A stretch of 64,000 nt of DNA from an uncultured Lachnospiraceae bacterium (GTDB taxonomy: Bacteria; Bacillota; Clostridia; Lachnospirales; Lachnospiraceae). Of the stretch, positions 8,233 through 16,845 are shown in pieces. Numbering within the stretch: position 1 is the first letter of the stretch; each line of letters opens with the position of its first letter. The notes beneath the pieces are model-generated. The model was not told the origin of the DNA, did no database searches, and saw only the letters and a program-made list of their open reading frames with translations. The translations under genes were made by a program, and so were the position numbers. The stretch spans positions 62,001 to 126,000 of the forward strand of contig CALWOX010000003.1 of NCBI GenBank assembly GCA_944383265.1, read 5' to 3'.

Positions 8233-9018
8233 ATGAGACTTGACAAATATCTGTGCGAATCCGGAAAAGGCACGCGAAGCGAGGTAAAAAAGCTGATATC
8301 AAAGGGGAGAGTGTCTGTAAACGGAGCTGTTGTAAGGGACTCCGCCTTTCAGCTTGAGCCTGAAAAGGATGAAATAAAAATTGACGGTGAAAACGTAAAA
8401 TATGCCGCCTTTGAATACTTCATGCTCAATAAGCCGAAGGATGTCATATCGGCATCAAGGGCCGATCTGAGAAACCCGAATGAAGTATGCGTTGTGGATC
8501 TCATAAAGGACAAAATAAGAAATGACCTCTTTCCCGTGGGAAGGCTTGATAAGGATACAGTGGGCCTCCTTTTGATAACAAATGACGGGGCCTTGAGCCA
8601 CAGACTGCTTTCACCTAAAAAGCATGTGGATAAGACATATTATGTGGAGCTTTCCACTCCCATAGGCCAGGCTGACATAGAAATGCTTGAAGCAGGCGTG
8701 GACATAGGTGACGAAAAGCCTACCCTTCCCTGCAAGATAGAAAAAGCTATATATGGTATTGGCGAAGCCTGTAACGAGGCCAAGGCCGAGACCGAAGCAG
8801 GGAGAAAACCGAATGAACGATCTGAAGGCAGTTCATTTTTTATAACTATCCATGAGGGGCGCTTCCATCAGATAAAGAGGATGTTCGAGACCTGCGGCAG
8901 CAGTGTGACCTATCTCAAGCGAATAAGAATGGGCCCTCTCGAGCTTGATGAAAAGCTCAAAGAGGGCGAATACAGGAGGCTCACCGATGATGAGCTCTCG
9001 GCTTTACTGCTGTTGTAG
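8233..9018 (+). CDS. rsuA: 16S rRNA pseudouridine synthase, RsuA/RluB/E/F family
   Basis: 261 residues with an N-terminal S4 RNA-binding domain (MRLDKYLCESG, GRVSVNG; about residues 1-60) and a pseudouridine synthase domain with the catalytic Asp in VGRLDKDTVGLL. FHQIKRMFETCG and LKRIRMGPL are further family motifs. It probably modifies U516 of 16S rRNA or a similar site. An extra Glu/Ala/Lys-rich segment of about 25 residues (around 176-201) is inserted in the catalytic domain. The protein ends in ALLLL, encoded within a degenerate repeat that continues past the stop. Confidence 0.88.
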   Translation: MRLDKYLCESGKGTRSEVKKLISKGRVSVNGAVVRDSAFQLEPEKDEIKIDGENVKYAAFEYFMLNKPKDVISASRADLRNPNEVCVVDLIKDKIRNDLFPVGRLDKDTVGLLLITNDGALSHRLLSPKKHVDKTYYVELSTPIGQADIEMLEAGVDIGDEKPTLPCKIEKAIYGIGEACNEAKAETEAGRKPNERSEGSSFFITIHEGRFHQIKRMFETCGSSVTYLKRIRMGPLELDEKLKEGEYRRLTDDELSALLLL

Positions 9019-9079
9019 ATTTACTATTGCAGCTTTATTGTTCTTGTAGCTTTACTGTTTCGGCCTTACTGCTGTTGCA
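9001..9079. repeat. Degenerate 17/14-bp tandem repeat spanning two convergent gene ends
   Basis: Five units related to GCTTTACTGCTGTTGTA follow one another with lengths 17, 14, 17, 14 and 17. They cover the last codons of rsuA (plus), the 47-bp gap and the last codons of the pyrophosphatase (minus). Consequently the two C-termini (ALLLL and AELQQQ) are low-complexity. Confidence 0.6.
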
Positions 9080-10772
9080 GCTCTGCCACTATTACAGGCA
9101 CCAGCTGCTTCTTTCTTGAAACCACGCCTTTAAGGTGCAAAACATCATCGCAGGCCTTCACGTTGAAGGCCTCCTCCGCGATGGATGCGGAATCCTTTCC
9201 GCAGCAGATAAGCTCGGAACTCTCATTGAGTATGCCTGTGAGCATAAAGAAAAGCATATCTATCTTCATTTCTTTAAGAGTCTTTTCCATAAAGGGCTTC
9301 AGTTTTTTGATTATATCCGGGAAGTCCTCCTCGTTCATGGAATTTATCTGTCCCACTCCGAAGGTAATGTCGCTTACGGTAAATTTCTTAAAATCCTGGA
9401 AGAATATCTCTTCGGCACTCTTTTTGTTGAGATTGCTTCCCGCATTGAACATTTCTCTTGCAAAGGCCTTAAGATCTGATATTCCCGCCTTCTCTGCAAG
9501 CTCCTCTGCGGCCTCCTTGTCTTCAAGGGTACAGGTGGGAGACCTGAACATAAGCGTATCGGAAATTATTGCCGAGCATAACAGTCCCGCCATATCCTGC
9601 GGTATCTCCACACCGCTCTCCTTATAGAGTCTCCTTACTATCGTGGCCGTGCAGCCCAAGGGCTGACATCTGAAATACACGGGAGCCGAGGTCTCTATAG
9701 TTCCCAGCCTGTGATGGTCTATGATCTCAAGTATATCCGCACTCTCTGCCCCGTCCACAGCCTGTCCGAGCTCGTTATGGTCTATCATTATGAGCTGCTT
9801 TCTGTGGAGATTCAAGAGGTTTCGTCTGGATATCATTCCGAGATACTTTCCATGAACATCCACTATAGGGAAATCTCTGAAACGTCTCTTTGCCATGACC
9901 TCCCTTGCCTCCTCGACACTCTCCTCCGTCTCGAAGGTCACAAGATTCTCCCTGCACATAAAGTGACTTATGGGCATAGACTGGTTTAAAAGCCTTGCTG
10001 TGGTATATGTGTCGTAAGGTGTTGTTATGACGATGCACTCATTCTCGCCCGCTATCTTTCTTATGGTCTTTGATACAGTTGCGCCCTCGCACACTATAAT
10101 GCAGCCCGCCTTCATCTCTATGGCGCAAAGCTGAGATTCATAGCGGTTTCCGAGAATAACTATATCGTCCTCATTGATATAATTCTCCATCACATCGGGA
10201 TTTGCGGCTGCTATAACCACCTTTCCCTTTGTGATGCAGAAATTCTCGTCTCCGACCACAAGCTCTCCCTCAAGGGTCTCCAAGATATTTTTTACGGGAG
10301 TCTTTGCCGCTCCTATTATGCAGTTGTCATATACATCCATGTCAGACTCTGCAATATCATTTATGGTAATTATGCCCTTGAGCCTGTCTCCGTCGTCTAC
10401 CACAGGAAGTGTGACTGTTGACTTCTCCTTCATTATGCCATAGGCCTTTTTAAGGGATATGCCTTCATCCACCCCTGCGATCTTTTTAAGCTCAATGTCC
10501 TTTACCTGAGGTTCTACATTTGATATGTAGTCGGGCTCCTTTATACCGAAATGCTTGAGCACGTACTCAGTCTCCTGATTGACATGCCCTGCTCTCATGG
10601 GTACGAAGCAGCGCTCGTCCGTGACATTCTTAAGGTAGGCATATGCTATGGCGGAAGCTATGGAATCCGTGTCGGGATTCTTGTGTCCGACCACAAACAC
10701 TTTTCTGATATCAGGATCCTTTAAGTCCTTTTTTTTCTTTTCGATCTTCTTCATGTTTTTTTCAGCACTCAT
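9066..10772 (-). CDS. ppaC: Manganese-dependent inorganic pyrophosphatase with CBS and DRTGG regulatory insert
   Basis: Family II soluble pyrophosphatase hydrolysing PPi to phosphate. The N-terminal DHH domain has VVGHKNPDTDSIASA and, after the insert, the EIIDHHRLG metal motif; the C-terminal DHHA2 domain ends in a VVSRKKQLVP motif. Between DHH halves (about residues 80-310) lies a regulatory insert: CBS repeats (TLPVVDDGDRLKGIIT, and FRDFPIVDVHGKYLG) with a DRTGG domain between. In characterised clostridial homologues the CBS units bind adenine nucleotides and diadenosine polyphosphates. At 568 residues the length fits this subgroup. It begins 13 bp after fprA, implying co-transcription. 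Confidence 0.92.
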   Translation of the reverse strand: MSAEKNMKKIEKKKKDLKDPDIRKVFVVGHKNPDTDSIASAIAYAYLKNVTDERCFVPMRAGHVNQETEYVLKHFGIKEPDYISNVEPQVKDIELKKIAGVDEGISLKKAYGIMKEKSTVTLPVVDDGDRLKGIITINDIAESDMDVYDNCIIGAAKTPVKNILETLEGELVVGDENFCITKGKVVIAAANPDVMENYINEDDIVILGNRYESQLCAIEMKAGCIIVCEGATVSKTIRKIAGENECIVITTPYDTYTTARLLNQSMPISHFMCRENLVTFETEESVEEAREVMAKRRFRDFPIVDVHGKYLGMISRRNLLNLHRKQLIMIDHNELGQAVDGAESADILEIIDHHRLGTIETSAPVYFRCQPLGCTATIVRRLYKESGVEIPQDMAGLLCSAIISDTLMFRSPTCTLEDKEAAEELAEKAGISDLKAFAREMFNAGSNLNKKSAEEIFFQDFKKFTVSDITFGVGQINSMNEEDFPDIIKKLKPFMEKTLKEMKIDMLFFMLTGILNESSELICCGKDSASIAEEAFNVKACDDVLHLKGVVSRKKQLVPVIVAELQQQ

Positions 10773-10785
10773 AATGAGTCTCTCC

Positions 10786-12000
10786 TTAATTCTCGGAAAG
10801 TCTTGAAACTATATCGCCTACTACCTCCTCCAGCTCATCCGACTGCTCAGGCTTAAGTCTTGACTTTATCACCACTGACTTCTCGGATACGTCCATGTCT
10901 TTCATCTCCGAGAGATAATTTCTCATTATTTTGTCGGACTGCGGAGCCCAGCTACCGTTTCCGAGTACTGTAGCTTTTCTCTTTCTGACTGTAAGGTTCT
11001 TCATATCCTCCATAAACTCGGCCATCTTGGGGTAAAGTCCGTTGTTGTAGGTAGGTGCGGCAAATACAAGATACTCACATCTGAAGCACTCCGCAATGAG
11101 ATATGACTTCTCGGTCTCAGATACGTCATACACCTTTATATTCTTTACGCCCCTCTCGGCAAGTCTTGTTGCAAGTATCTCCGCAAGCTCCTTTGTGTTT
11201 CCGTACATCGAGCCGTAAACTATGAGCACCGCTCCCTTGTCCTCCACCTCATAGGATGACCAGATATCATACTTTTCAAGGAACATGGGGATATTTGTCC
11301 TCCATACCGGTCCGTGAAGAGGCGCTATCATCTTTATATCAAGACCTGCCGCCTTTTTGAGCACACTCTGAACCTGCTGTCCGTACTTTCCTACTATATT
11401 TGTATAATATCTCCTTGCATCCGTAAGCCAACTTGCGTTGAAGTCAAGTTCATCGTCAAAGAGGTTTCCGTCAAGGCTTCCGAAGGTTCCGAAGGCATCT
11501 GCGGAAAACAGTATCTTGTCGGTCATGTCATAGGTCATCATTACCTCAGGCCAGTGAACCATGGGAGCCATGATGAATTTAAGTACATGCTTTCCGAGGC
11601 TTAACTCATCGCCCTCCTTTACAAGGACCTTCCTCTCCTCAGAAAGTCCCATACCGTAAAACTGCTCGAAGATAGTAAATATCTTAGCATTTCCCACCAT
11701 CTTGCATTCAGGGTAAAGGTCAAGGACTCTCTTTATTCCGCTGCAGTGGTCGGGTTCCATATGATTCACAACTATATAATCAGGCTGCCTGTCTCCGAGA
11801 ACATAGAGGAGATTATCCATAAACTGAGGCAGCACACCCTCATCCGCCGTGTCAAGTATTGCTGTCTTTTCATCAGTTATCACATACGAATTATAGGAAA
11901 CTCCATGGGGAAGGGGAAAAAGATTCTCAAAAAGATGAAGCCTCCTGTCATCCGCTCCCACCCATGTTATATCGTCATTAAGCTTTCTTACCGCCTGCAT
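10786..12000 (-). CDS. fprA: Flavodiiron protein (FprA family A-type flavoprotein)
   Basis: Cytoplasmic O2/NO-scavenging reductase of anaerobes. The N-terminal metallo-beta-lactamase domain carries the diiron ligands HMEPDH (His80, Glu82, Asp84, His85) and the later HWPEVMMTY and APLHGPVW histidines. The C-terminal flavodoxin domain (from about residue 257) has the FMN loop YGSMYGNTKELA. 404 residues is the full FprA length. An AAAGGAG site precedes the ATG, and a promoter lies at 12084-12112. It probably protects the cell from oxygen and shares a transcript with ppaC. Confidence 0.95.
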   Translation of the reverse strand: MQAVRKLNDDITWVGADDRRLHLFENLFPLPHGVSYNSYVITDEKTAILDTADEGVLPQFMDNLLYVLGDRQPDYIVVNHMEPDHCSGIKRVLDLYPECKMVGNAKIFTIFEQFYGMGLSEERKVLVKEGDELSLGKHVLKFIMAPMVHWPEVMMTYDMTDKILFSADAFGTFGSLDGNLFDDELDFNASWLTDARRYYTNIVGKYGQQVQSVLKKAAGLDIKMIAPLHGPVWRTNIPMFLEKYDIWSSYEVEDKGAVLIVYGSMYGNTKELAEILATRLAERGVKNIKVYDVSETEKSYLIAECFRCEYLVFAAPTYNNGLYPKMAEFMEDMKNLTVRKRKATVLGNGSWAPQSDKIMRNYLSEMKDMDVSEKSVVIKSRLKPEQSDELEEVVGDIVSRLSEN

Positions 12001-12083
12001 ATAAAAAACTCCTTTCGTCCGTAAGGGAGCAAAACCTCCGACTCCCTGTCTGTATCATGTATATTTTATTGAATTCTTAAGAT

Positions 12084-12112
12084 ATTATAGTATCTTTTTT
12101 TTGTTTCTCCAA
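12084..12112 (-). promoter_or_regulatory. Promoter of fprA-ppaC
   Basis: Minus-strand TTGGAG (12112-12107), a 17-bp spacer and a consensus TATAAT (12089-12084), about 85 bp before the fprA start. Confidence 0.6.
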
Positions 12113-12133
12113 TGGTTAGGAGGAACAAATCTT

Positions 12134-12152
12134 GTATTTTTCGGAAAAATAC
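12134..12152. promoter_or_regulatory. Perfect palindrome between divergent fprA and peptidase genes
   Basis: GTATTTTTC and its exact complement GAAAAATAC are separated by one base. The palindrome lies just upstream of the fprA -35 element and is not followed by a T-run, so a regulator binding site is more likely than a terminator. Confidence 0.4.
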
Positions 12153-12246
12153 AGGAGAGATTGCCGAATAAAACCGGCTGTTTGTCCTATATTATTTTTA
12201 ATATTTAAGTTATACTCTATAAAGCAGCATCTTACAGGAGGTTCAC

Positions 12247-13236
12247 ATGTCGGAAAAATCTCTTTTAAAAGGAATAAAAATATCAGAAATCTCAGATTTT
12301 AAAATAGGAAACGCACAAGATATCATAAGTGCCACAGGCTGTACAGCCATCATCTGTGAGGAAGGAGCCACAGCAGGGGTATGTGTGCGAGGCGGAAGCC
12401 CTGCGTCAAGAGAGACTGAGCTCTTGCACCCAGAAAACACTGTTCAAAAGATAAACTGCGTAATGCTCTCAGGAGGAAGTGCCTACGGCCTTGAGGCAGG
12501 AGACGGAGCCATGACATTTCTTGAGGAAAAGGGAATCGGCTTTGATGTGGGTATCGGAAGAGTTCCCATAGTATGCGGTGCGTCTCTCTTTGACCTTGAG
12601 ATAGGAAGCTTTAATATACGCCCCGATAAGAAAATGGGATATAAGGCCTGCGTAAACGCCTACTCCGGAGTGGAGCCCGAGGAGGGAAACGCAGGAGCAG
12701 GTACAGGAGCCACTGTCGGAAAGCTTCATAATGAAAAGGATATGATGAAATGCGGCTTGGGAATATACGCGGTACAGATAGGTGAGATAAAGTGCGGGGC
12801 TGTCGTTGCGGTAAACGCTCTCGGAGATGTCACAGATTACGAAACAGGAAGGATATTGGCGGGACTTCTGAACGATGATCACACAGACTTTTACGGAAGC
12901 GTAAAGTGCCTCTACGAGGAGCTTGAGCGACCGAGAGACCTTTGGAGCGGAAACACTACCATAGGCTGCGTCATTACAAACGCAAGGCTTGACAAAAGCC
13001 AATGTACAAAGTCCGCATCCATAATACATAATGCCTTTGCAAAAACAATAAGCCCCGCCCACTCTACAGCAGACGGGGACACGATTTTTATAATGGCCTC
13101 AGGCAAGAAAGAGGTACATGTCGATGCATTCAATGCCCTTGCCACCGAGGTCATGGCCCGCGCGGTAAACAGAGCTGCCCTTATGGCAAAACCTGCCTAT
13201 GGGCTGAAGGCGGCATGTGATTTTATGAAATGTTAA
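12247..13236 (+). CDS. P1 family peptidase (DmpA/endo-type 6-aminohexanoate oligomer hydrolase-like)
   Basis: N-terminal nucleophile hydrolase of 329 residues. Members self-cleave and then act as aminopeptidases or amidases. Visible family features are the GNAQDIISATGCTAI opening, SGGSAYGLEA, and the GNAGAGTGATVGK segment just before the usual autocleavage region, plus AHSTADGDTIF in the small domain. A CAGGAGG ribosome site precedes the ATG and a good terminator follows. Substrate is unknown; peptides or amides are expected. Confidence 0.85.
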   Translation: MSEKSLLKGIKISEISDFKIGNAQDIISATGCTAIICEEGATAGVCVRGGSPASRETELLHPENTVQKINCVMLSGGSAYGLEAGDGAMTFLEEKGIGFDVGIGRVPIVCGASLFDLEIGSFNIRPDKKMGYKACVNAYSGVEPEEGNAGAGTGATVGKLHNEKDMMKCGLGIYAVQIGEIKCGAVVAVNALGDVTDYETGRILAGLLNDDHTDFYGSVKCLYEELERPRDLWSGNTTIGCVITNARLDKSQCTKSASIIHNAFAKTISPAHSTADGDTIFIMASGKKEVHVDAFNALATEVMARAVNRAALMAKPAYGLKAACDFMKC

Positions 13237-13247
13237 AGAATGCTCAT

Positions 13248-13285
13248 AACCGTCCTGCATATCAGTGTGGGACGGTTTTCTTTTT
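13248..13285 (+). terminator. Terminator after the P1 peptidase gene
   Basis: Stem AACCGTCC/GGACGGTT (13248-13255 and 13270-13277) followed by a run containing TTTTCTTTTT. Confidence 0.85.
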
Positions 13286-13319
13286 CCATATCTGATTTTT
13301 CCATGAAAGGAGTATCCCT

Positions 13320-13830
13320 ATGGATCATCTGCAACTATGTGCAAAAGCTTTTGAACATTTGCTTGATATCAAATGTCATATAATCATCGGGCGAAGGGGA
13401 AAGCTGACCGAGTTAAATCTGTTCTTTGAGCCAACAGAATTTCACCACTTGATTGGGCTTCACAAATTACATGACCTTCGTTTGGCAAGAGGTAATCGTG
13501 AAAAAATTTTTCCAAAATCCTTGTCGGAGATATATCTATGGATGATTTAAAAAAAGTCAATATTTTTCTTTCATTCAAAAACGATTGGAGCCACTAGACA
13601 AAATCGAAGATCTGTCAGACAGTAACAGGCTTATTTTTCGATATAATTCAAAACTTCAATCATTTTCTTTAATAGAAGCGGAATATCTGCTTTCCACATC
13701 TTATAAAAGTACTGATATTTATATCTTTCTTGACAGACCTCCTGAGCCTAACAGTTTTTTCTGCCGTTCTTTTTTTCCTAAAGAAGAAAAAGATTATACA
13801 AAAGGACAAGCCATTTATACAATGGTGAAG
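13320..13830 (+). pseudogene. Broken PBECR4-domain (phage-barnase-EndoU-colicin-RelE-like nuclease) gene
   Basis: The first frame (13320-13550) encodes an N-terminal half containing FEPTEFHHLIGLHKL. It runs into TAA, while a frame shifted by one base continues with DDLKKSQYFSFIQKRLEPL and runs through FFCRSFFPKEEKDYTKGQ. Joined, the two give one protein resembling the PBECR4 family of mobile-element nucleases and toxins. The frameshift lies near 13536-13545. The 3' end stops abruptly near 13820-13830, where the sequence becomes the antisense of another broken gene. A GGAG site and ATG remain at the 5' end. The region is AT-rich compared with the next fragment. Family assignment is by motif recall and is moderately sure. 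Confidence 0.6.
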
Positions 13831-14110
13831 AAACATGGCGGGGTTCGCCACCGCTCTCGCCCATAAAGGCAGGATCAAAAGCCAGAGAGACAAATCCGCG
13901 CTGCGCCGGTTGATTGGCATATACGCTCGGCCCCCGCTCTTTCACACCGCCATAGGGAGGGCCGATCACCAGCGCAGGATGTTTTGCCGTCTCATCCATG
14001 TCTTTGGCCGTATAAAGGTCAGCCGCAATCCGGATACCGTAACGGTTCGGATAAGAAACCGTCTTGCGAGTTACATTTTCGCTCAGTTCAAATGTGTAAT
14101 AGCTGCTCAT
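13826..14110 (-). pseudogene. 5' fragment of an alpha/beta hydrolase gene
   Basis: About 90 N-terminal residues of a dienelactone-hydrolase-like alpha/beta hydrolase are readable (YGIRIAADLYTAKDMDE, VIGPPYGGVKE, then GESGGEPRHVSSP). The reading then passes into unrelated AT-rich antisense of the nuclease gene and stops. A full protein would be about 300 residues with the nucleophile elbow further on, so the catalytic core is missing. A GGAGGG ribosome site before the ATG is intact. Its base composition is richer in G+C than the neighbours, suggesting a transferred segment. Confidence 0.7.
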
Positions 14111-14134
14111 AGCAAAAACTCCCTCCTGATATTG

Positions 14135-14518
14135 TTATTTCCTTCCTATTGTTCGGATTTCTTTAGCTGGAACACCGGCCATGACTGTATCGGCCGGCAC
14201 ATCCTTTGTTACCACCGCGCCTGCGGCAATCACGGCGTTATCTCCGATGGTCACACCCGGCAGTACTGTCACATTTGCTCCCAGCCAGACATTTTTCCCA
14301 ATATGAATAGGAGCCGGGAATAAATCATGCCGTTCATCCGGTGATAGGCCATGATTCAGCGTGGCCAACACGACATTATGGCCAATCAGACTGCCATCCC
14401 CTATCGTAATACCACCCTGATCCCGGAACCGGCAGCCACTATTGATAAACACATTCTTACCAACCGTGATATAAATATCACAAGGATTTTTATATATCAA
14501 ATACTTATTGTTTATCAA
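14135..14518 (-). pseudogene. 5'-truncated sugar O-acetyltransferase (LacA/Maa/NodL type)
   Basis: Left-handed beta-helix acyltransferase fragment with hexapeptide repeats (IGDGSLIGHNVVLATLNHG, IGKNVWLGANVTVLPGVTIG, VVTKDVPADTVMAGVPAK). The C-terminus is complete, but the N-terminal 60-70 residues of the family, including the Mac domain, are missing. The only start is a TTG at 14518 without a convincing ribosome site, next to AT-rich sequence. It lies 24 bp upstream of the hydrolase fragment in the same direction, so both may have arrived as one piece. A shortened functional protein cannot be excluded. Confidence 0.65.
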
Positions 14519-14575
14519 TTATCATAATAATATTTTATATTATTTTTGTTAGAGTAAATCTTATTCGTGTTTTTA

Positions 14576-14606
14576 ATGAAAAAAATACAGAGGTATTCCC
14601 TCTGTA
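14576..14606 (-). terminator. Terminator of the ABC-F gene
   Basis: Stem TACAGAGG/CCTCTGTA (14586-14593 and 14599-14606). On the minus strand it is followed by a T-run (14585-14579), about 75 bp past the stop of the ABC-F gene. Confidence 0.75.
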
Positions 14607-14679
14607 CTTTTACTTCCTATATTCTTAGCCGGACTGCACTCTCCGATTTTCTCTTACCTACAGCTTATACGACCTTTTC

Positions 14680-16587
14680 TCATTGCTCCGCAATCTTTGT
14701 CGCCAGGTCTTCAAGATACATCCATCTCTCCATCTTTTCATCCAAAGCGGCCTCCAATTCCTCCTTTTCAGTCATCAGCTTATTCAGCTTTACAAAGTCA
14801 TGAGCGGAAGCCTCGATCTCCTTATCCGTCGCGGCAATCTTTTCCTCCAATTCAGCCATATCCGCTTCTATTGTCTCATAGTCTCTTTGCTCTTTGTATG
14901 TAAACTTAAGCTTCTGAGGTCCGCGTGTACGTTTTCCTTTTTCTGAGGCAACAGCGCTTCCGTTTGGCACTGAATCCTTCTCGCCCCGCTCCCTTTTCTT
15001 TGATTCATTTTCTCCTGAGGGACGCTTTTCTGCGGCCTGCTTTTCCTCCTCTTCGGCTGCCTTTCGCATCGCATAATCCGTATAGCCGCCCTCAGACTGC
15101 CTCAGCCTTCCGTCATCTTCAAAGGCGAAAATGCGCTTCATGGTCCTGTCGAGAAAATATCTGTCATGAGATATGGCAACCACTATTCCCTCATAGCGGT
15201 CAAGATAGTCCTCTAATATCGCCAAGGTCGCTATATCAAGGTCATTGGTTATCTCATCGAGCAGGAGGAAGTTGGGCGAGCCTGCAAGGACTCTCAAAAG
15301 ATTCAATCTCTTTTTCTCCCCTCCGGAAAGCTTTCCGATAGGACTGTATTGCTTTTCAGGCGGAAACAGGAAGCGCTCAAGCATGGCTGAAGCTGAAATC
15401 AAGCCGTCTGCAGTGCGGATATATTCCGCCGTATCCTTTACATAATCGATCACCCTCTCGTCAGGATCCATATACGAATAGTCGATACCATGCTTTTCTT
15501 CACTGTCAGAAGGTTTTTCATAGGAGATCTCCTGAGAATAATATCCCATATTTACAGTCTGACCCACTTTGACCTCACCTGAGTCCGGAGGAATGATTCC
15601 CGCAATTATCTTCATCAGTGTGGATTTTCCGCAGCCGTTCGGGCCTATAATACCAACGCGATCCCCCTTTAAGAAAATATAGGAGAAGTCATCAATTAAT
15701 TTTCGCTCTCCGTAGCCTTTACATATATGTGAAAGTTCCACTGTTGTCTTTCCGAGCCTTGTCGATATGGATCCGAGCTCAATCTTTGAATCCTGTACAG
15801 GTGCCTTTCTGTCACGCAGCTCCTCATATCTTTGAATATGGGCCTTCTGCTTTGTGGAACGGGCTCTCGCTCCTCTTCGTATCCATTCAAGCTCCACACG
15901 AAGTACCGACTGCCTTTTGCGTTCGCTCGCAAGCTCCATCTCTTCACGCTGAGTCTTTAATTCCAAAAAGCCCTCATAGTTCGTCTGATAGCTGTAAATT
16001 GAGCCCTTGTCGATCTCCACTATCCTATTGGTAACACTATCCAAAAAATAGCGGTCATGCGTTACCATAATAATAGCCTTTTTTCTGTTTTTCAGATAAT
16101 CCTCAAGCCAATCCGCCATTTCATTGTCCAGATGGTTCGTAGGCTCGTCAAGGAGCAAAACATCAGCAGGAGAAAGCAGCACCGAGATCAAGGCCAATCG
16201 CTTCCTCTCACCTCCCGACAGCTGACCTGCAGGCTGATTGAAGTCCGTGATCCCAAGCCTTGTCATCATTGCCTTTGCATCGCTTTCCACGGACCATCGG
16301 TTCTCATCGGACACATTTCCATAAAGCACACACTCAAGGCAGGTAAGCTTCGGGTCAAAAACAGGGTGCTGAGGCAAATACCTTATTACGACATGATTAG
16401 CTATAGTAATCTTCCCCTCGTCAGGCTCCTCCAATCCCGCAAGCATCCTTAAAAGCGTTGTCTTTCCTGTACCGTTTATGCCTATAATGCCGACCTTCTC
16501 TCCCTCCTGCAAGGAAAAGGATGCATGATCGAAAAGCAGGCTGTCTGTATATGACTTGGTTATATCCTCTACGTTTATCAAATTCAT
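14680..16587 (-). CDS. ABC-F family ATPase, Uup-like
   Basis: Soluble ribosome-associated ATPase with two ABC domains and no membrane segment, 635 residues. Domain 1 has GINGTGKTT, signature LSGGERKRLAL and LLLDEPTNHLD. Domain 2 has GPNGCGKST, LSGGEKKRLNL and LLLDEITNDLD. An arm/linker region (about 215-290) is rich in Arg/Lys, and the C-terminal tail (about 520-635) is charged and predicted coiled coil, as in Uup. Such proteins act on ribosomes or DNA; some subgroups give antibiotic resistance, but nothing here shows that. Confidence 0.88.
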   Translation of the reverse strand: MNLINVEDITKSYTDSLLFDHASFSLQEGEKVGIIGINGTGKTTLLRMLAGLEEPDEGKITIANHVVIRYLPQHPVFDPKLTCLECVLYGNVSDENRWSVESDAKAMMTRLGITDFNQPAGQLSGGERKRLALISVLLSPADVLLLDEPTNHLDNEMADWLEDYLKNRKKAIIMVTHDRYFLDSVTNRIVEIDKGSIYSYQTNYEGFLELKTQREEMELASERKRQSVLRVELEWIRRGARARSTKQKAHIQRYEELRDRKAPVQDSKIELGSISTRLGKTTVELSHICKGYGERKLIDDFSYIFLKGDRVGIIGPNGCGKSTLMKIIAGIIPPDSGEVKVGQTVNMGYYSQEISYEKPSDSEEKHGIDYSYMDPDERVIDYVKDTAEYIRTADGLISASAMLERFLFPPEKQYSPIGKLSGGEKKRLNLLRVLAGSPNFLLLDEITNDLDIATLAILEDYLDRYEGIVVAISHDRYFLDRTMKRIFAFEDDGRLRQSEGGYTDYAMRKAAEEEEKQAAEKRPSGENESKKRERGEKDSVPNGSAVASEKGKRTRGPQKLKFTYKEQRDYETIEADMAELEEKIAATDKEIEASAHDFVKLNKLMTEKEELEAALDEKMERWMYLEDLATKIAEQ

Positions 16588-16603
16588 TTTTTTGCCTCAC
16601 TTA

Positions 16604-16735
16604 TTAGCCTTCCATTAGCGCTTCATTAAGAGATCTCTCCTGAATATCCTTATCCTTGCTCGGACATACGCTTAGTTTCTTATCCAAGTCTCCCTTTGTA
16701 CAGCCCAAGGCTCCGCATTTTGAACAGTTAAACAT
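16604..16735 (-). CDS. 43-residue Cys-rich protein (DUF1847-like N-terminus)
   Basis: A short frame with a strong GGAGG ribosome site and ATG at 16735. It starts MFNCSKCGALGCTKG and contains four Cys (4, 7, 12, 24) in a pattern suited to one metal site. The spacing resembles the N-terminal Cys motif of DUF1847 proteins, which are several times longer, so this may be a stand-alone small metal-binding protein or a remnant. It lies between cstA and the ABC-F gene on the same strand, 16 bp before the latter. Confidence 0.5.
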   Translation of the reverse strand: MFNCSKCGALGCTKGDLDKKLSVCPSKDKDIQERSLNEALMEG

Positions 16736-16845
16736 TTACTTCCTCCGTGATATTTCCTTTTATCGATCCTTCTTTCTTTTATAACCTATTATCAGAAATA
16801 TCACAAGCATTATACCGCACAGAAGCCTTGTGATCTGTAAAGGGC

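Noticed and set aside
16750-16845. Short hydrophobic frame after cstA (GIMLVIFLIIGYKRKKDR ending)
   Set aside because: The frame has no ATG, GTG or TTG at a usable position; only ATA follows a purine-rich stretch, and the internal ATG leaves 16 residues. Too weak to call a gene.
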